DNA from: Callorhinus ursinus
Lineage: Eukaryota; Chordata; Mammalia; Carnivora; Otariidae
DNA length: 64,000 bases
NCBI RefSeq assembly: GCF_003265705.1
Contig: NW_020312935.1
Location: 1,362,373-1,426,372, forward strand
Direction of reading: 5' to 3'
Position numbers and translations under genes: made by a program. Within the stretch, counting starts at the first letter, position 1, and the number at the start of each line of letters is the position of its first letter. The notes below the pieces were generated by a model. The model saw only the letters and a program-made list of their open reading frames with translations. It ran no database searches and was not told where the DNA came from. Of the stretch, positions 36,340 through 46,935 are shown in pieces.

Positions 36340-36853
36340 AAGAGCCCTAAGCCCATCAGCAGTTTCAGCAGCCACTCATATTCACACTCCCAAACAGGAA
36401 CACAAAATGCTTTAACACTTTCTAATGTTATGAGAAAAAAATGTAACCTATCATTTAAATAAAATCATTTAAATAACTCAACAAGGCTTATTTACCCAGG
36501 ACCAAACACTATTATTTGCTTATTGTTGTTCTGGAATGTTCCAGGGTTTACTTTATATGCAAGGGGATGATAATCATTCACAGCAACATAATGCTTAAGT
36601 ATGTACCCAAGACTTTTTTAAAACATCCAGAGGTATATAATTTAGCTGATTCGTTTCACCTTGGGTTAAAATCAATGCTCTTCAAAATCCCTACAGAATT
36701 AATTTCTGTGATTGAATCCATATAAATGAAGGCATATTTCTAATGCTGCTTACTTGGTTTTTTAGGTTCTTTTTGATTGGAACCCAGATTATAATACTAA
36801 AATGTTAAGAGGTATCAGCTGTGTCACAGTATAAATAAAAATAATGAAGTCTT

Positions 36854-37026
36854 GGGGCACCTGGGTGGCTCAGTCAGTTAAACATCTGCCTTCGGCTCAG
36901 GCTGTGATCCCAGGGTCCTGGGATTGAGCCCCGCATCCGGCTCCCTGCTCAGCGGGGAGTCTGCTTCTCCCTCTGCCTTCCCTTGTGCTCTCTGTCTCAA
37001 ATAAATAAATAAAATCTTTAAAAAAA
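36854..37026 (+). mobile_element. CAN SINE
   Basis: Flanks ataatgaagtctt (36841-36853) and atactgaagtctt (37027-37039) form the duplication with one mismatch. Confidence 0.93.
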
Positions 37027-37039
37027 ATACTGAAGTCTT

Positions 37040-37725
37040 AAAAGCAAAAAGTCAGGAGTTACTTTAAATATGAAATGATAACCACCCCAAAGGAGAGGGA
37101 TGATAGGTTTTACTTTTCTCCTAGAACATAATTTGAGACCAGTTTTTAAAATTTGGTGAATACTCTCTTGAACCCTGTAAATTGTTACTGATATTTTCTA
37201 TAGCATGTACTTTATAATTCCATTCTCACCAAGTTATTATAACTCTTTAAAGCTAGAAATAAGTTTTATTTTAAAGGACAGAGAAAAATGCATTTTTCTT
37301 TGATACCATATAGTCATCATTCTATTCTACAAATATGCAAACAGAAATAATTCTTGCCAAGCAACAGGTAATATACTGTTGAGGTCAAACCCTATGAAAT
37401 TCTGATACCTCATTGTTTTTGAACTACACAAATGACAGTCTCATAGGGTTCAACCTAACATTTAGAAAACCGTAATAATTTCCTTGCATAGTCTTACTTC
37501 AACTGATTAACTTAAGCAATTCAAGTCTCTACTCTGAGGCATGTAATTTCAAAAACTTCCCTGGCTTTTAAGAGGTACCTCTGCTCTGCAGCAAGCTGCC
37601 ATGTTATCTAAATTGGTATTATCAGCCAGTAATTCTCTGATTTCTGAGAATGCCAAGTAGCCACTGTCACCCTCCTGAGGAGACTGCATTAAGTATTTTA
37701 CACTTAAAAGTCTCAGGTACATTAC
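37040..37725. other. Intron sequence next to the first coding exon
   Basis: No repeat or second exon seen. The open frame carried on from the coding exon to 37549 has no HYDIN resemblance after the donor. Confidence 0.5.
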
Positions 37726-37883
37726 CATTCGATTTGCTTCTTCTTTTGTAACCACCCTTGGACTCAAGGGTGGTAGAACCTTGCTTTGGAATCCTTTCAG
37801 CATTCTGACTAACCCCATCTGTACGGCCCCCATAGACTCCTCGAGTCTTCTACTGGTCATTTTTAGTTATTTCCTTCATTCAC
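37726..37883 (-). CDS. HYDIN: HYDIN first coding exon (coding 37726-37860, 5'UTR 37861-37883)
   Basis: The exon holds the end of the 5'UTR and the first 45 codons of HYDIN, the giant central-pair protein of motile cilia. The protein starts MTSRRLEESM and ends in the segment VVTKEEANRM, which I recognise as the HYDIN N-terminus that leads into LTPSEFLKEM in the next exon. The acceptor at 37884-37885 follows a long T-tract (tttcacttctag). The donor is ATG|gtaatg at 37724-37725, phase 0. The ATG at 37858-37860 was chosen because an in-frame TAA lies nine bases upstream (37867-37869) and A is at -3. The open frame runs on to 37549 past the donor, but those residues do not resemble HYDIN and the next exon joins cleanly at the donor. 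A short out-of-frame uORF overlaps the start. The 5' acceptor means that at least one upstream non-coding exon exists. Confidence 0.88.
37850..37879 (-). promoter_or_regulatory. uORF overlapping the HYDIN start codon
   Basis: Within the 23-base 5'UTR piece of the first coding exon there is an ATG at 37877-37879. It opens a nine-residue frame (MKEITKNDQ) ending at TAG 37850-37852, eight bases past the main ATG and in another frame. Its context is weak (T at -3, A at +4), while the main ATG has A at -3, so leaky scanning would be expected. Whether it is translated cannot be told from sequence. Confidence 0.6.
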
Positions 37884-38560
37884 CTAGAAGTGAAAAAAAA
37901 AAGTTTTAGAACAAATACAGTTAATTCCTGAATACAGGTCACAATTTTTTTAAAGCTTTCTCAAATAAAAAAGGTTTAGAAAAGACTAATCTTCAAAAAT
38001 ACATCAAATACTTGTAACAAATGCCTTAACTAGAGGAGTCTGTTCCATGTAATCAGTCCAGCTTTAGCCTTATCCCAAAATCTAGGATTCCTTTTAGACA
38101 AACCAAGTGATTCTGGACCAAGCTCAGGGAAGACCTGAAAATACAAGCAGTTCCTACATTTGGTACTTTTATCCTCCCAGATAAACAAATAAACACTGCT
38201 CAATAAAAACACTTCATAGTTTGCTACTTTATACTTACTGAACAATTCTCTCTCATGACACCCTCCAAACATAAAAAACACAAGGCTTCAGGCCTTCAAG
38301 CTGGGCAGAGACTAAAAAAGTAGCATGAGATAAGACAAGGAAACGGAAGTTTCTGGAGAATTTTTGAAGTTTATAGTCATAAATAAGTCATTAAACAGCC
38401 ACTCCATATCTCCAAATCAAAGAGATAGGACATCTCCCCTCTACATATCTTTCTTTATGCCTTGTAGTAGGACACTTGCAACTGTGGAGGCCCATTTATG
38501 ACTAAGTGGGGATTTCTGTTTTCAGTAATAGCCAGCTAGTTTACCCAACTCTGTGCCCAA
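37884..38560. other. Upstream intron, no recognised feature
   Basis: This is the start of the intron before the first coding exon. The polypyrimidine tract of the acceptor is at 37886-37905. I see no repeat or CpG-rich block. Confidence 0.45.
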
Positions 38561-39500
38561 AAAACACAAACAAACAAAAACTAAAAATGCTTGGATACAA
38601 TGTCAAGTAAAAAACCATAAAAGTCATTAAAAAGCTCACAGGACAATAAGTCATTACCAGACCAAAACAGTGAGGAAAGAGGTGCAGAAAGAAAAATAGA
38701 TCTGAATGAAAATGTAATAAGGTACACGGAAGTAAAGCAGTAAAACACCCAAGGAAATGAATATGAAATGTTTAAAAAAGAAAAAAAAAATCAGAGAACA
38801 AATGATTGAAATAGGAGACAGTCAAAAGAAGACCCAACACACTATAACTGGAGCCCATGAAGAAGAAAAATAAAGTTCTGGAGTGGAACTAATATTTAAA
38901 ACTATCATCCAATAAAAAGGTTTCCATAAAGAAAAGAAAACATAATGAAAAGGAACTGGTAGGTGCCTGTGAAAACAGACCCAGATGGTCAACTCTGAGT
39001 CCTATCTTAGCACAACTATTAGATGTTTAGAGAAATTTTTAAACTCCGCATAGCCTCCAGGCAAAAAGGTAAAATAACTTACAGGGGCAAGAGAATTAGA
39101 TGTCATTGGACCTTGAAAAAGTAACCTATGAAATGGGAAAATGGAGGACAATGTTTTCCAAAAATTTTAAAAAGTGTGAACCAAGCATTTTGTATAAATC
39201 CAAGCTCTCCCTCAATTACTGAAGCTACAGAAAGGGAGTTTTGAACATGTAAAAGCTCAGGGAAAATTGTAAACAAGTTCCCTTCCTGAGGAATCTACTA
39301 GAGGATGGGCTTCAACCAACCAATAGGTGACTGGGGAAACTCAGCAAAATGATTGAAAATGAACATTTCATGTATTTAATTGTAGAGCTAACTTTAATAA
39401 TGAAGTTGAAGACATGAGCAGGAAATAGAATTTAAACATATTTTCTGACAAAGTTGAAAGAAGGCAATTTTAAAAGAAAAGTAAAAAATAGAAATAAAGT
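38560..39500. repeat. Possible old HAL1/L1-derived sequence
   Basis: A-rich text with 'gagtaaaacaccaaaaagctcacag' like pieces is reminiscent of HAL1, but the match is weak and the family is not certain. Confidence 0.3.
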
Positions 39501-39597
39501 CAAAAGTAGAACAAGATCATTAATACCCGTATAAGTAATAGGTAGGAGTCAAACTATTTCACCAGGTAGAATAAAGGGGCTTATGGGAATTATAGTA

Positions 39598-40141
39598 GAA
39601 AGCCCATACGATGGCAGTCAGTGACGCCTGCTTCCAAGCACTCATGTATTTGTGTAAACCCCTGCCCTTGAGTGTGGGCTGTCCTTAGGTATTCTAACAA
39701 ATATAATACAGCACAAGTTATGGATGTCACTTCTGAGATTAAAGAGACTTGGTTCCATCTTGGGTATCTGGCTCTCTCTCAGATCATTAGCTGCCACATT
39801 GGGCAGACACTCAGAAAGCTTAGAGAGAGGCCCATGTGGTGAGGGACCAAGCCTGCTAGCAATGACATGAGTCATCTTGGAAGTGAGTCTTCTGAGGCCT
39901 TCCAACAACCCTGTGAATGAGCTTGAAGGAAGATTTGCCAGCCCCATTTGAGCCTTTAGATGACTGCAGGCCCAGGCAACAGCTTGCCGACAGATTGCAT
40001 AACAGACACTGAGGAGGAGGCACCCAACTAGTAAGCCACACCTAGATTCCTGACCCATAGAAACTGTGAGAACACTAATATTCACTGTTTTAAGCTACTA
40101 ATTTTGGGGTAATTTATTATATAGCAATAAATTACTAATGT
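39598..40141 (+). repeat. MLT1 LTR (ERVL-MaLR)
   Basis: A long LTR with the MLT1 order 'ggatgtcacttctgagattaaagagacttggttccatctt', 'aggcccatgtggtgaggg', 'gtcatcttggaagtgag', 'gactgcaggcccaggcaaca' and the 3' end 'ggggtaatttattatatagcaataaattactaatg'. The 147-residue minus frame at 39642-40085 is an artefact of the LTR. Dead, solitary. Confidence 0.85.
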
Positions 40142-40200
40142 AGCCATTTTAAAGGGTTTATACACCAAAAAACTACTAAACATAAAAGTAAACCTTCCTA

Positions 40201-40402
40201 GGGGCGCCTGGGTGGCTCAGATGTTAAGCGTCTGCCTTCGGCTCAGGTCATGATCCCAGGGTCCTGGGATCGAGCCCTGCATTGGGCTCCCTGCTCAGCG
40301 GGAAGCCTGCTTCTCCCTCTCCTACTCCCCCTGCTTGTGTTCCTTCTCTCACTGTGTCTCTCTCTGTCAAATAAATAAAATCTAAAAAAAAAAAAAAAAA
40401 AG
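40201..40402 (+). mobile_element. CAN SINE
   Basis: 13-bp duplication gtaaaccttccta at 40188-40200 and 40403-40415. Long pure A tail. Confidence 0.94.
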
Positions 40403-40639
40403 GTAAACCTTCCTAAATACCAAAAGAAATTAGAAAAAGCAAAGAAGACATACTAAACAGAGAAAGACAATAAATCAGCTCTAATGCGTATAAATGATAC
40501 AAGGTAATATGGGAAGTGATGTCACCAACACGGTGGAATAGGTGATTGCCAACTTCAATCTCTCACAAAAAGACCAATGAGAAACTATCCATAGACAAGA
40601 TGCCTTTGTGAAAATTCCAGAACCCAGGGGTGAGGCTGA

Positions 40640-41010
40640 AATACCCCCTTGGATCACAGAGACATGGACGAACCTCAAAAACATTATGCTCAGGAAAATA
40701 AGCCAGTTAAAAAAGACCCCGTATTCTATGAGTCTATGCACATGAACTGTCCAGAATGGGGAAATCTCTAGAGAGAAAAAATAAATTAGTGGTTGCCTAG
40801 GGCTGGAAGAAATGAAGGGATGGGACAGGGGAGGATGGCTAAAAGGTATGGGATATCTTACTAAGATGACAATGTTCTAAAATTGACTGTGGTGATGATT
40901 ACACATATTTGTTAATACACTAAAAACTGTTGAGTTGTAAATACACCTTAAGGGTGAATTGTATGGTATGTGAGTTTTATCTCAACAAAGTTATTAAAAA
41001 TACATTTTAA
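40640..41010 (+). repeat. Old L1 3'UTR fragment
   Basis: Shows the old L1 3' text: 'gacatggacgaacctcaaaaacattatgctc', 'tagtggttgcctagggctgg', 'actgtggtgatgattacacatat' and 'gttttatctcaacaaagttatt'. Confidence 0.65.
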
Positions 41011-41029
41011 AACACTTAAAAACCAACTC

Positions 41030-41229
41030 TTTTTTTTTTTTAAGATTTGTTTATTTGAGAGAGAGAAAGCACGCACAAGCAGAAGGGGCAGAGGGAGAGA
41101 GAGAATCCCAAGCAGACTCCATGCTGAGTGCAGAGCCCAACATGGGGCTCCATCTCACGACCCTGAGATCATGACCCAAGCTGAAAGCAAGAGTCAGTCG
41201 TTCAACTGACTGAGCCACGCAGGCGCCCC
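41030..41229 (-). mobile_element. CAN SINE
   Basis: Reversed: T tail then 'gagagagagaaagcacgcac', ending 'ctgactgagccacgcaggcgcccc'. The middle ('cccaacatggggctccatctcacgaccctgagatcatgacccaagctg') fits an older subfamily. Confidence 0.9.
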
Positions 41230-41414
41230 TAAAAAAATCAATTCATAAAACTGAAAGTCAACTGAAAGAAAAGAACGTTGCTGTATATCAAGCTGGTGTC
41301 ATAACCACAAAGAGAAAACAGTTACTCCAACTGAACTTAAAACACAGTATTATGACTGTGTTCATTAAATAGTAGTCTTATTGTTAGTCATAATATTAGT
41401 AATAATATATATAT

Positions 41415-41506
41415 ATTTTTTGCTCTAGGCCCAACACAGGGCTTGAACTCACAACCTCAAGACTAAGAGTTTGCATGTTCTACTGACTGAGCCAGCAAGG
41501 TGCCCC
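41415..41506 (-). mobile_element. Old CAN SINE, truncated
   Basis: 'cccaacacagggcttgaactcacaacctcaagactaagagtttgcatgttctactgactgagccagcaaggtgcccc' is the reversed head of an old SINE. Confidence 0.8.
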
Positions 41507-41509
41507 AGT

Positions 41510-42560
41510 AATAATATTTTTAAAACAAGTAGTTAAAGCAATATTGTTAGGAACCAAGCAATTCAGCTTAAGAAAAAAATAAAACCAAGGAAATTTTTAT
41601 ATTAAGAAACCCTATAATCTTACATTTAAATTGAAACCAAGTGTGGGCTCATGATTATTTTCTTTTAAATAATCTACCTACTGAAGGAGCCTAGAAACAA
41701 TGAAGGCCCAGTAAGCAATAATAGTCAAGGACATATTGTGGCCTCTAAATACCACTTCCCACTAAAAGGAACCACAGCTCCTTGGAGAAATGGGTAATTT
41801 GAGGTCTGAGGCATGAAATGTATAAGATGAACTTGGAACATTGTATTTTACTATAAACAAGGACATTATCAAAGGCCCCTGGGGTTGTGTCTAAAGGACC
41901 CAGGAGGAGTTCCCATTCACCAAAGATAGGACAATTTGAATTTTTTTTTTAAGTCTGCAATGGATAAGTCTCTAAAAATTTAAGTTCAAATGATACTAAA
42001 AAATCATTGGTCACCTTTGGAAGTTGCGATGGCACTAAACTAATTATTTTGGAAATAATAAAAGGAAAGAACCATTTATCGTGCACTTTTTTGGTACAAA
42101 CTGCATTGCAAGTTAACCAAATAGTTAAGGAAGGAAAATGATTCTTCATAAAGGAATTCCACCTAATAAACTCAGAAGAAACAACAGAAAAATGATGACC
42201 ATTATGTAGCCCCTAATGAAACAAAAGATCATCAATGCTAAAACCATTAGGAAAGATGTTGCTGAAGAACTCTATAATGGCTCAATCAGGCTAACAACAG
42301 CAGAGCCCTCTGAACCAATCTTAACGTTAAATGCATGAAAACCAGACATACCACGTGCCTCCACACATGATACACTACACAGCACCAGCTATGTAGGGCT
42401 ATTAACAAAAATCTAATTACACCTCTAAACCTTACCAGCCAGGTTGCAGGAGACACAGGAAATGGAGGAACAAGCATATTCTGGAGGAATACAATTAAGC
42501 CAAATCAAGAATGTGGGAAATGTTATAGGAAAATGACCTACTTTATTCAACTAATAAATA
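41510..42560. other. No recognised feature
   Basis: AT-rich sequence without a clear repeat or exon. Open frames at 41949-42149 and 42286-42477 show no family. Confidence 0.4.
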
Positions 42561-42569
42561 GCATCAGAG

Positions 42570-43690
42570 AGTTGTGGGCAGGGGACGGTTAGAGTATAAA
42601 TTAAAAGAGTTCTAAACCAACCAAATGCAAGGGTGCACTTCATTTGGATCAGGATTCAAATAAATGAATAATAGATGATATAAAATAATTACTGGTTCTT
42701 TGGTAGGATAATGGTACTAGGGGTATGAATTTTTTAAAAGAATGTTCTTATCTGTTAGAGATATGTAGCATTTACAGGTAAAGGGAAATTATGTCTGAGA
42801 TTTACATTATAATACTCCAGGAAAAAAATGTGTGGGGGGTATATGAACGCAAGCGTGGGTGTGCAAGGGAAGAAGACAGAAGAAATAAGAATGGGAGAAT
42901 ACTGACAACCGTTGAAGACTATACTATTCTCTCCACTTTGGGCATGTTTTAAATTTTTCATAATTAAAAATATCAATACATACAAAATCCTGTGCAGATT
43001 ATTCATAGCAGCTTTCACAACCCAAATGTCCCTCAGCAGGGGAATGGTGAACCGAACAGTGGTATATGGTAGGGCAGAATATTACTCAGCAATAAAAAGG
43101 AACAGACTACTGATAACAGAACGTGGGTGGATTTCAGGGACAAAAAGAAGTGAAAAAAGACAATAATCCCAAAAGTTTGCATACTGTGGGATTCCATTTA
43201 CGTAAGAGTCTCAAATAATAAAATTATAGAGATGAAGAACAAAATAGTGGTTGCCAGGGGTTAGGGATGGTGGTGGGGGAATATCTGTGGTGATAAAATA
43301 GACACATAGAGAAGAAATAAGATGACAGGCAAAATCTTAAGGCTTATAGAGGTGGGATAAATAAGAGAAAACTTGCTAAAGGTAAGTTTTTCAATTCTTT
43401 TAAGTGATGAGTTCAATTTCTAGAGCTATTACTAAACCTAATAAAGGAATTTTCTGTACCTTGATTGTGGTGGAAGTTATATAAATCTGCACATGTGATA
43501 AATTCACAAGAGAACTATACATATACATTGTGCCAATGACAATTTTCTTATTTTGATATTATGCTATAGTTATATAAGATGTAACCATGGGGGAAATAGG
43601 AGGTCCAGGGTACATGAGACCACTCTGTACTTTCTTTGCAACTTCCTGTGAACCTACAGTTATTTCAAAATAAAATTTATTTTAAAAGTT
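42570..43690 (+). repeat. Old L1 3' region
   Basis: 'gggagaatactgacaaccgttgaagac', 'tcataattaaaaatatc', 'ttattcatagcagctttcacaacccaaatgtccctcagcagg', 'agaatattactcagcaataaaaagg' and 'tttcaaaataaaatttattttaaaag' fit one or two adjoining old L1 3' ends. Confidence 0.6.
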
Positions 43691-43884
43691 TTTCAAGAAA
43701 AAGCGAAAAAGACAGGTAAAACTCATTGTTAATGACGATGTTATAAAGGTGGGCATTCACATGCTACAAGTAGCATATAAATCTGTAACTTCATTTTGGC
43801 AATCTTTAAAAACTGTGCATATCCTTTGATGAATAAGTATCTTTTGCTGGCAGATGCACTCTAAGTATGAAAAGATATATTCAT

Positions 43885-44070
43885 GGGGTGCCTGGGTGGC
43901 TCAGTTGGTTAAGTGCCTGCCTTCAGCTCAGGTCATGATCTCAGCATCCTGGGATGGAGCCCCCCATGGGGCTCCCTGCTCATCAGGGAGTCTGCTTCTC
44001 CCTCCCCTCTGCTCCCCCTACCCCACTTGTGCTCTCTCTCTCAAATAAATAAAATCTTTTAAAAAAGAAA
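43885..44070 (+). mobile_element. CAN SINE
   Basis: Flanks agatatattcat (43873-43884) and aggtgtattcat (44071-44082) form an imperfect duplication. Confidence 0.92.
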
Positions 44071-44379
44071 AGGTGTATTCATAAGCTATGCTGTGACTTA
44101 AACTTCTATTTCAACAGAAGAGAAATACAATGACTTTCTCTTTATCAAACCAAAATACAAAGCAGTTATCTTGTTAAAATCTGATGACTCAGGTATTTTT
44201 TACTAAAACTGATTTCTTTCTATAACTAATTTCTTAAGTACTTTAAAAATCTTGACCATTTTCCTGTTTGTTTTTTTCCTGTTTGATCACTAATACCTTA
44301 CTATAATTCCAGCCTGCCGTACTTGGATCATGCTTTTGCAGCTCCTTAACTACAAGGGTTAAGGTATTTTTCCCTAAAA

Positions 44380-44690
44380 ATCTGCTCGCACTGCTCCTTC
44401 TGACTGCAATGTCCTTTCTTTACCTCTACACAGATCCCTTCCTGATTCAAATGTCACTTCCTTATCAAAGCAACTTCTTTCTGATCTTACCAGCTGGGAG
44501 TGATTGTTTAGTATCTCTGACCTTCCAGTATCTTACTTTTTCCTCTCTTTTATGACACCTAAAACTTTCTCCTTTACAGTTATGTGTGTGCTTATTCTGA
44601 TCTTAATAGACCATAGACTCCTTGAGGTAGAGACTGTAAACCATAGTGCCTTGTATTTAATGGATGCCTGTAAATTCCTAATTAACCCTC
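44380..44690 (+). repeat. L2 LINE 3' end
   Basis: 'tgctcgcactgctccttctgactgcaatgtcc', 'atagactccttgaggtagagactg' and 'ccttgtatttaatggatgcctg' fit the L2 3' end. Confidence 0.65.
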
Positions 44691-44901
44691 AACCAGTAAA
44701 TTAGACAATATTCAGGAGTGTTATTAAAAATGACAATCACCTAGCCAGCTTTTCCAATATCTAACACAAACCTGAATCCATGCAAATAGGCCAAATGCAT
44801 TAATGTCTCCAGAATGCCTTGACTCATGTAATCCATCAGTCACCGTAACACCCTGCTTTTAACGACCACCCTCAGGTCAAAAATATGGTAAAAGGAGCCA
44901 T

Positions 44902-44939
44902 GAACCAAAGAACTTTTTTTTTTTTGAACCAAAGAACTT
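44902..44939. repeat. 14-bp direct repeats separated by a T-tract
   Basis: gaaccaaagaactt occurs at 44902-44915 and again at 44926-44939, with ten T between. This layout matches a target-site duplication around a poly(A)-only insertion on the minus strand, or a local duplication with T expansion. Confidence 0.85.
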
Positions 44940-45429
44940 CTTAACTGAGGAGGTCTGGATAACAACACTGTTACTAGGGCATTTATTGTACCAGCTAGGC
45001 ACATCGCCAAATCTTCAGTTTCTACCAAGAAGAAATTTTTACTTTTTAAAAATTAACTTCACAAACTCCTTGAATTCTATTTCAATTAAATAGCCATTAT
45101 ATCTCTTTCCACCCCCCGTTCCCCTGTACAGCCTGCGTGCACATGCACGTGGTTTCCACGATCACTTTCTCAGGCCAGCAGTCCAAGAATCATGCTCAAC
45201 CCCTTCTGCTCCCCGCCCCTTCTCATGGCTTCACTCTCACCTCTGCAGCCTACATCTCTCAGTTAACCCCGGCCCTGGCTCTGAGCAGTACTGTCAACAT
45301 CCTGACTCCAGGTCTTGCTGTCTCAGCCAGTAAAACTCCAATCCTGGGTCAGTCCATCTGCTCTTCTCTCCCACCCCCAGGCCATGAGGACTGATGGAGA
45401 AAACCACACAACAGCGCAGACCATGTCAC

Positions 45430-46650
45430 TACAAATTCAGAGTTGCTGGCCTCCTCTGGCCCCTGTACACCTGCCGTCCTATTGATTGTCAGCTCTCTCC
45501 CAAGCAGCTATTCCAGAGTTCCCCTCTATTCCGTGCCCTCCGGCAATTCTAGAGGATTTATGCCTCCCCAGATCCCTCTGAGCTCCACGCCATTGACCCC
45601 ACTGCATACAAGATGTCTCCACCTGGGTGTCTCCAGCCACCTCAAGCCCAGCATGCCCCCCAGACCTGCTCTCTCCTGCATTCCTCTGAGAATGGCATCA
45701 CCATTCACACAATTGCCCACACCCCAAATTCAGGTGTCATCTATGACCGGTCTCTCCTCCAATCAGTCATATAATAACTAAATGTTTACTGAACACTTAC
45801 TACAAACCAGTGTTCCAAGCATTATGCACTAGATGTAGGTACAATTATTCTCCCCAAATCACAGATAAAAAAACCCAGAGGCACAGAGAAGGTAAGTAAC
45901 CTGCCCCAGTTCCCATACTAGTAAAGGCTAGAGCTGGGAGGAGAGCCAGTCACTCTGGTTCCAGAGTTCACACACTTAATCATGACATTATTCTGCCTCA
46001 ACCTCCTGAATATCTCACAAATCCATCTCCTCCTTTTCATCCCAGCCCTCCTTTGTTAATGTAACCCTCATGTCTTGACTAGAACAATCTCTTAACTGAC
46101 CTCGACTCCAGCATCACATCCTCACAACACTCCCATTCCCTAGCCATTCTCTGCACTGAAGCCACAGTGACCTTTCTAAAGGGAAAACATGGTCATGTCA
46201 TTTCCCTGCCTAAAATCCTTTAGTCTAGGATATTCTGTAAGCTTCTTAGCATGACACACATACCAGGAACTTGCTCTTCTTGTACTTAACGTTCAACTTG
46301 CAGTTCACAATCTCTCAAATGCTCACACACCTCCAGACTTGTACATACCACCTGGAACCCCTTTCCTTCTGCACCCCTACCCCCACCACTAACTTCCATT
46401 TGTCTTTCTGGGCTCAGATACCACCTCTTTCAGGAAGCCTTATCTGACCCTCCAAGGCTGCCCCTTCTTTATGGTCTCATGCCCACTCCTGTCATGGTTA
46501 TTTATTCATCTCCCTCTGCCAATAGACTGTAAGTTTCTTAAGGACAGAAACTTTGTCTTTTCCATCACTGTATTCTCACTGTCCAGTACAGTACCTCATA
46601 CATATGCTTATTTAATAAATGTATTAAATTAATTGATTAACCCATACAAA
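45430..46650 (+). repeat. L2 LINE, long, split by a MIR
   Basis: Shows the L2 order: 'ctccagccacctcaagcccagc', 'gtgtcatctatgaccggtctctcctcc' before the MIR, then 'gacctttctaaagggaaaacatggtcatgtcatttccctgcctaaaatcctttag', 'ctgggctcagataccacctctttcaggaagcctt' and 'gtaagtttcttaaggacagaaac'. The open frames at 45137-45781 are in this element or its edge. Confidence 0.78.
45775..46000 (-). repeat. MIR SINE inserted in the L2
   Basis: Reversed MIR: 'gtttactgaacacttactacaaaccagtgttccaagcattatgc', 'cagaggcacagagaaggtaagtaacctgcccc' and 'agctgggaggagagccagtcactctgg'. Confidence 0.82.
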
Positions 46651-46679
46651 TGACTTTGGTCCCCAAATATACCTGGCTA

Positions 46680-46935
46680 TTTCATACCTCTGTACACTTC
46701 TATAAGCCCATCCTTTCTTCTCACTTCCCTATCCCCATCTGCCTACTAAACTTCTAATTCATCCCACAAAACTCATCTCAAGGGTCCCCAGAAGTAAGGC
46801 TTTCCCTAATGCAAACAAAGAGTGTCAGTCATTCTGTCCTTTGCATATGCCTTTATTATTGAAAGTAATACACTGTATTGCAATTATTTGCTTATAAGCC
46901 TGTCTCTACCTCCAGAATGTAAGCTTGACTGTAGG
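46680..46935 (+). repeat. L2 LINE 3' end
   Basis: 'ctggctatttcatacctctgtac', 'cccacaaaactcatctcaagggtc' and 'gcctgtctctacctccagaatgtaagcttgactg' fit L2. Confidence 0.6.

Larger units (their letters stand above)
45..37883 (-). other. HYDIN: 5' portion of the HYDIN transcription unit (six exons, five complete introns)
   Basis: Joining the six exons gives 280 uninterrupted codons plus one base, which argues for a functional gene rather than a pseudogene or a broken duplicate. Introns, in transcription order, are 35009-37725 (2,717 bp), 26646-34882 (8,237 bp), 22947-26525 (3,579 bp), 9562-22811 (13,250 bp) and 170-9361 (9,192 bp). Phases are 0,0,0,0,2, and the partly seen intron at 1-44 is phase 1. 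Known biology of the family: HYDIN sits in the C2b projection of the ciliary central pair. Loss causes hydrocephalus in mice and primary ciliary dyskinesia in humans. The missing parts are the 5' non-coding exon(s) and promoter to the right, and about 80 exons to the left. Confidence 0.93.

Noticed and set aside
37549..37725. Extension of the first HYDIN coding exon past the donor
   Set aside because: The protein stops resembling HYDIN exactly at the ATG|gtaatg donor, and the next exon joins in frame there. The extension is intron read-through.
39642..40085. 147-codon minus-strand open frame
   Set aside because: Falls within an MLT1 LTR read in reverse. No coding evidence.
43245..43262. Second RFX-like half-site 'gttgccagggg'
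   Set aside because: Only one half-site, inside old L1 3'UTR text that recurs widely.
45137..45781. Two plus-strand frames of 85 and 112 codons
   Set aside because: Located in or next to the L2 LINE. Proline- and serine-rich text is typical of pyrimidine-rich L2.
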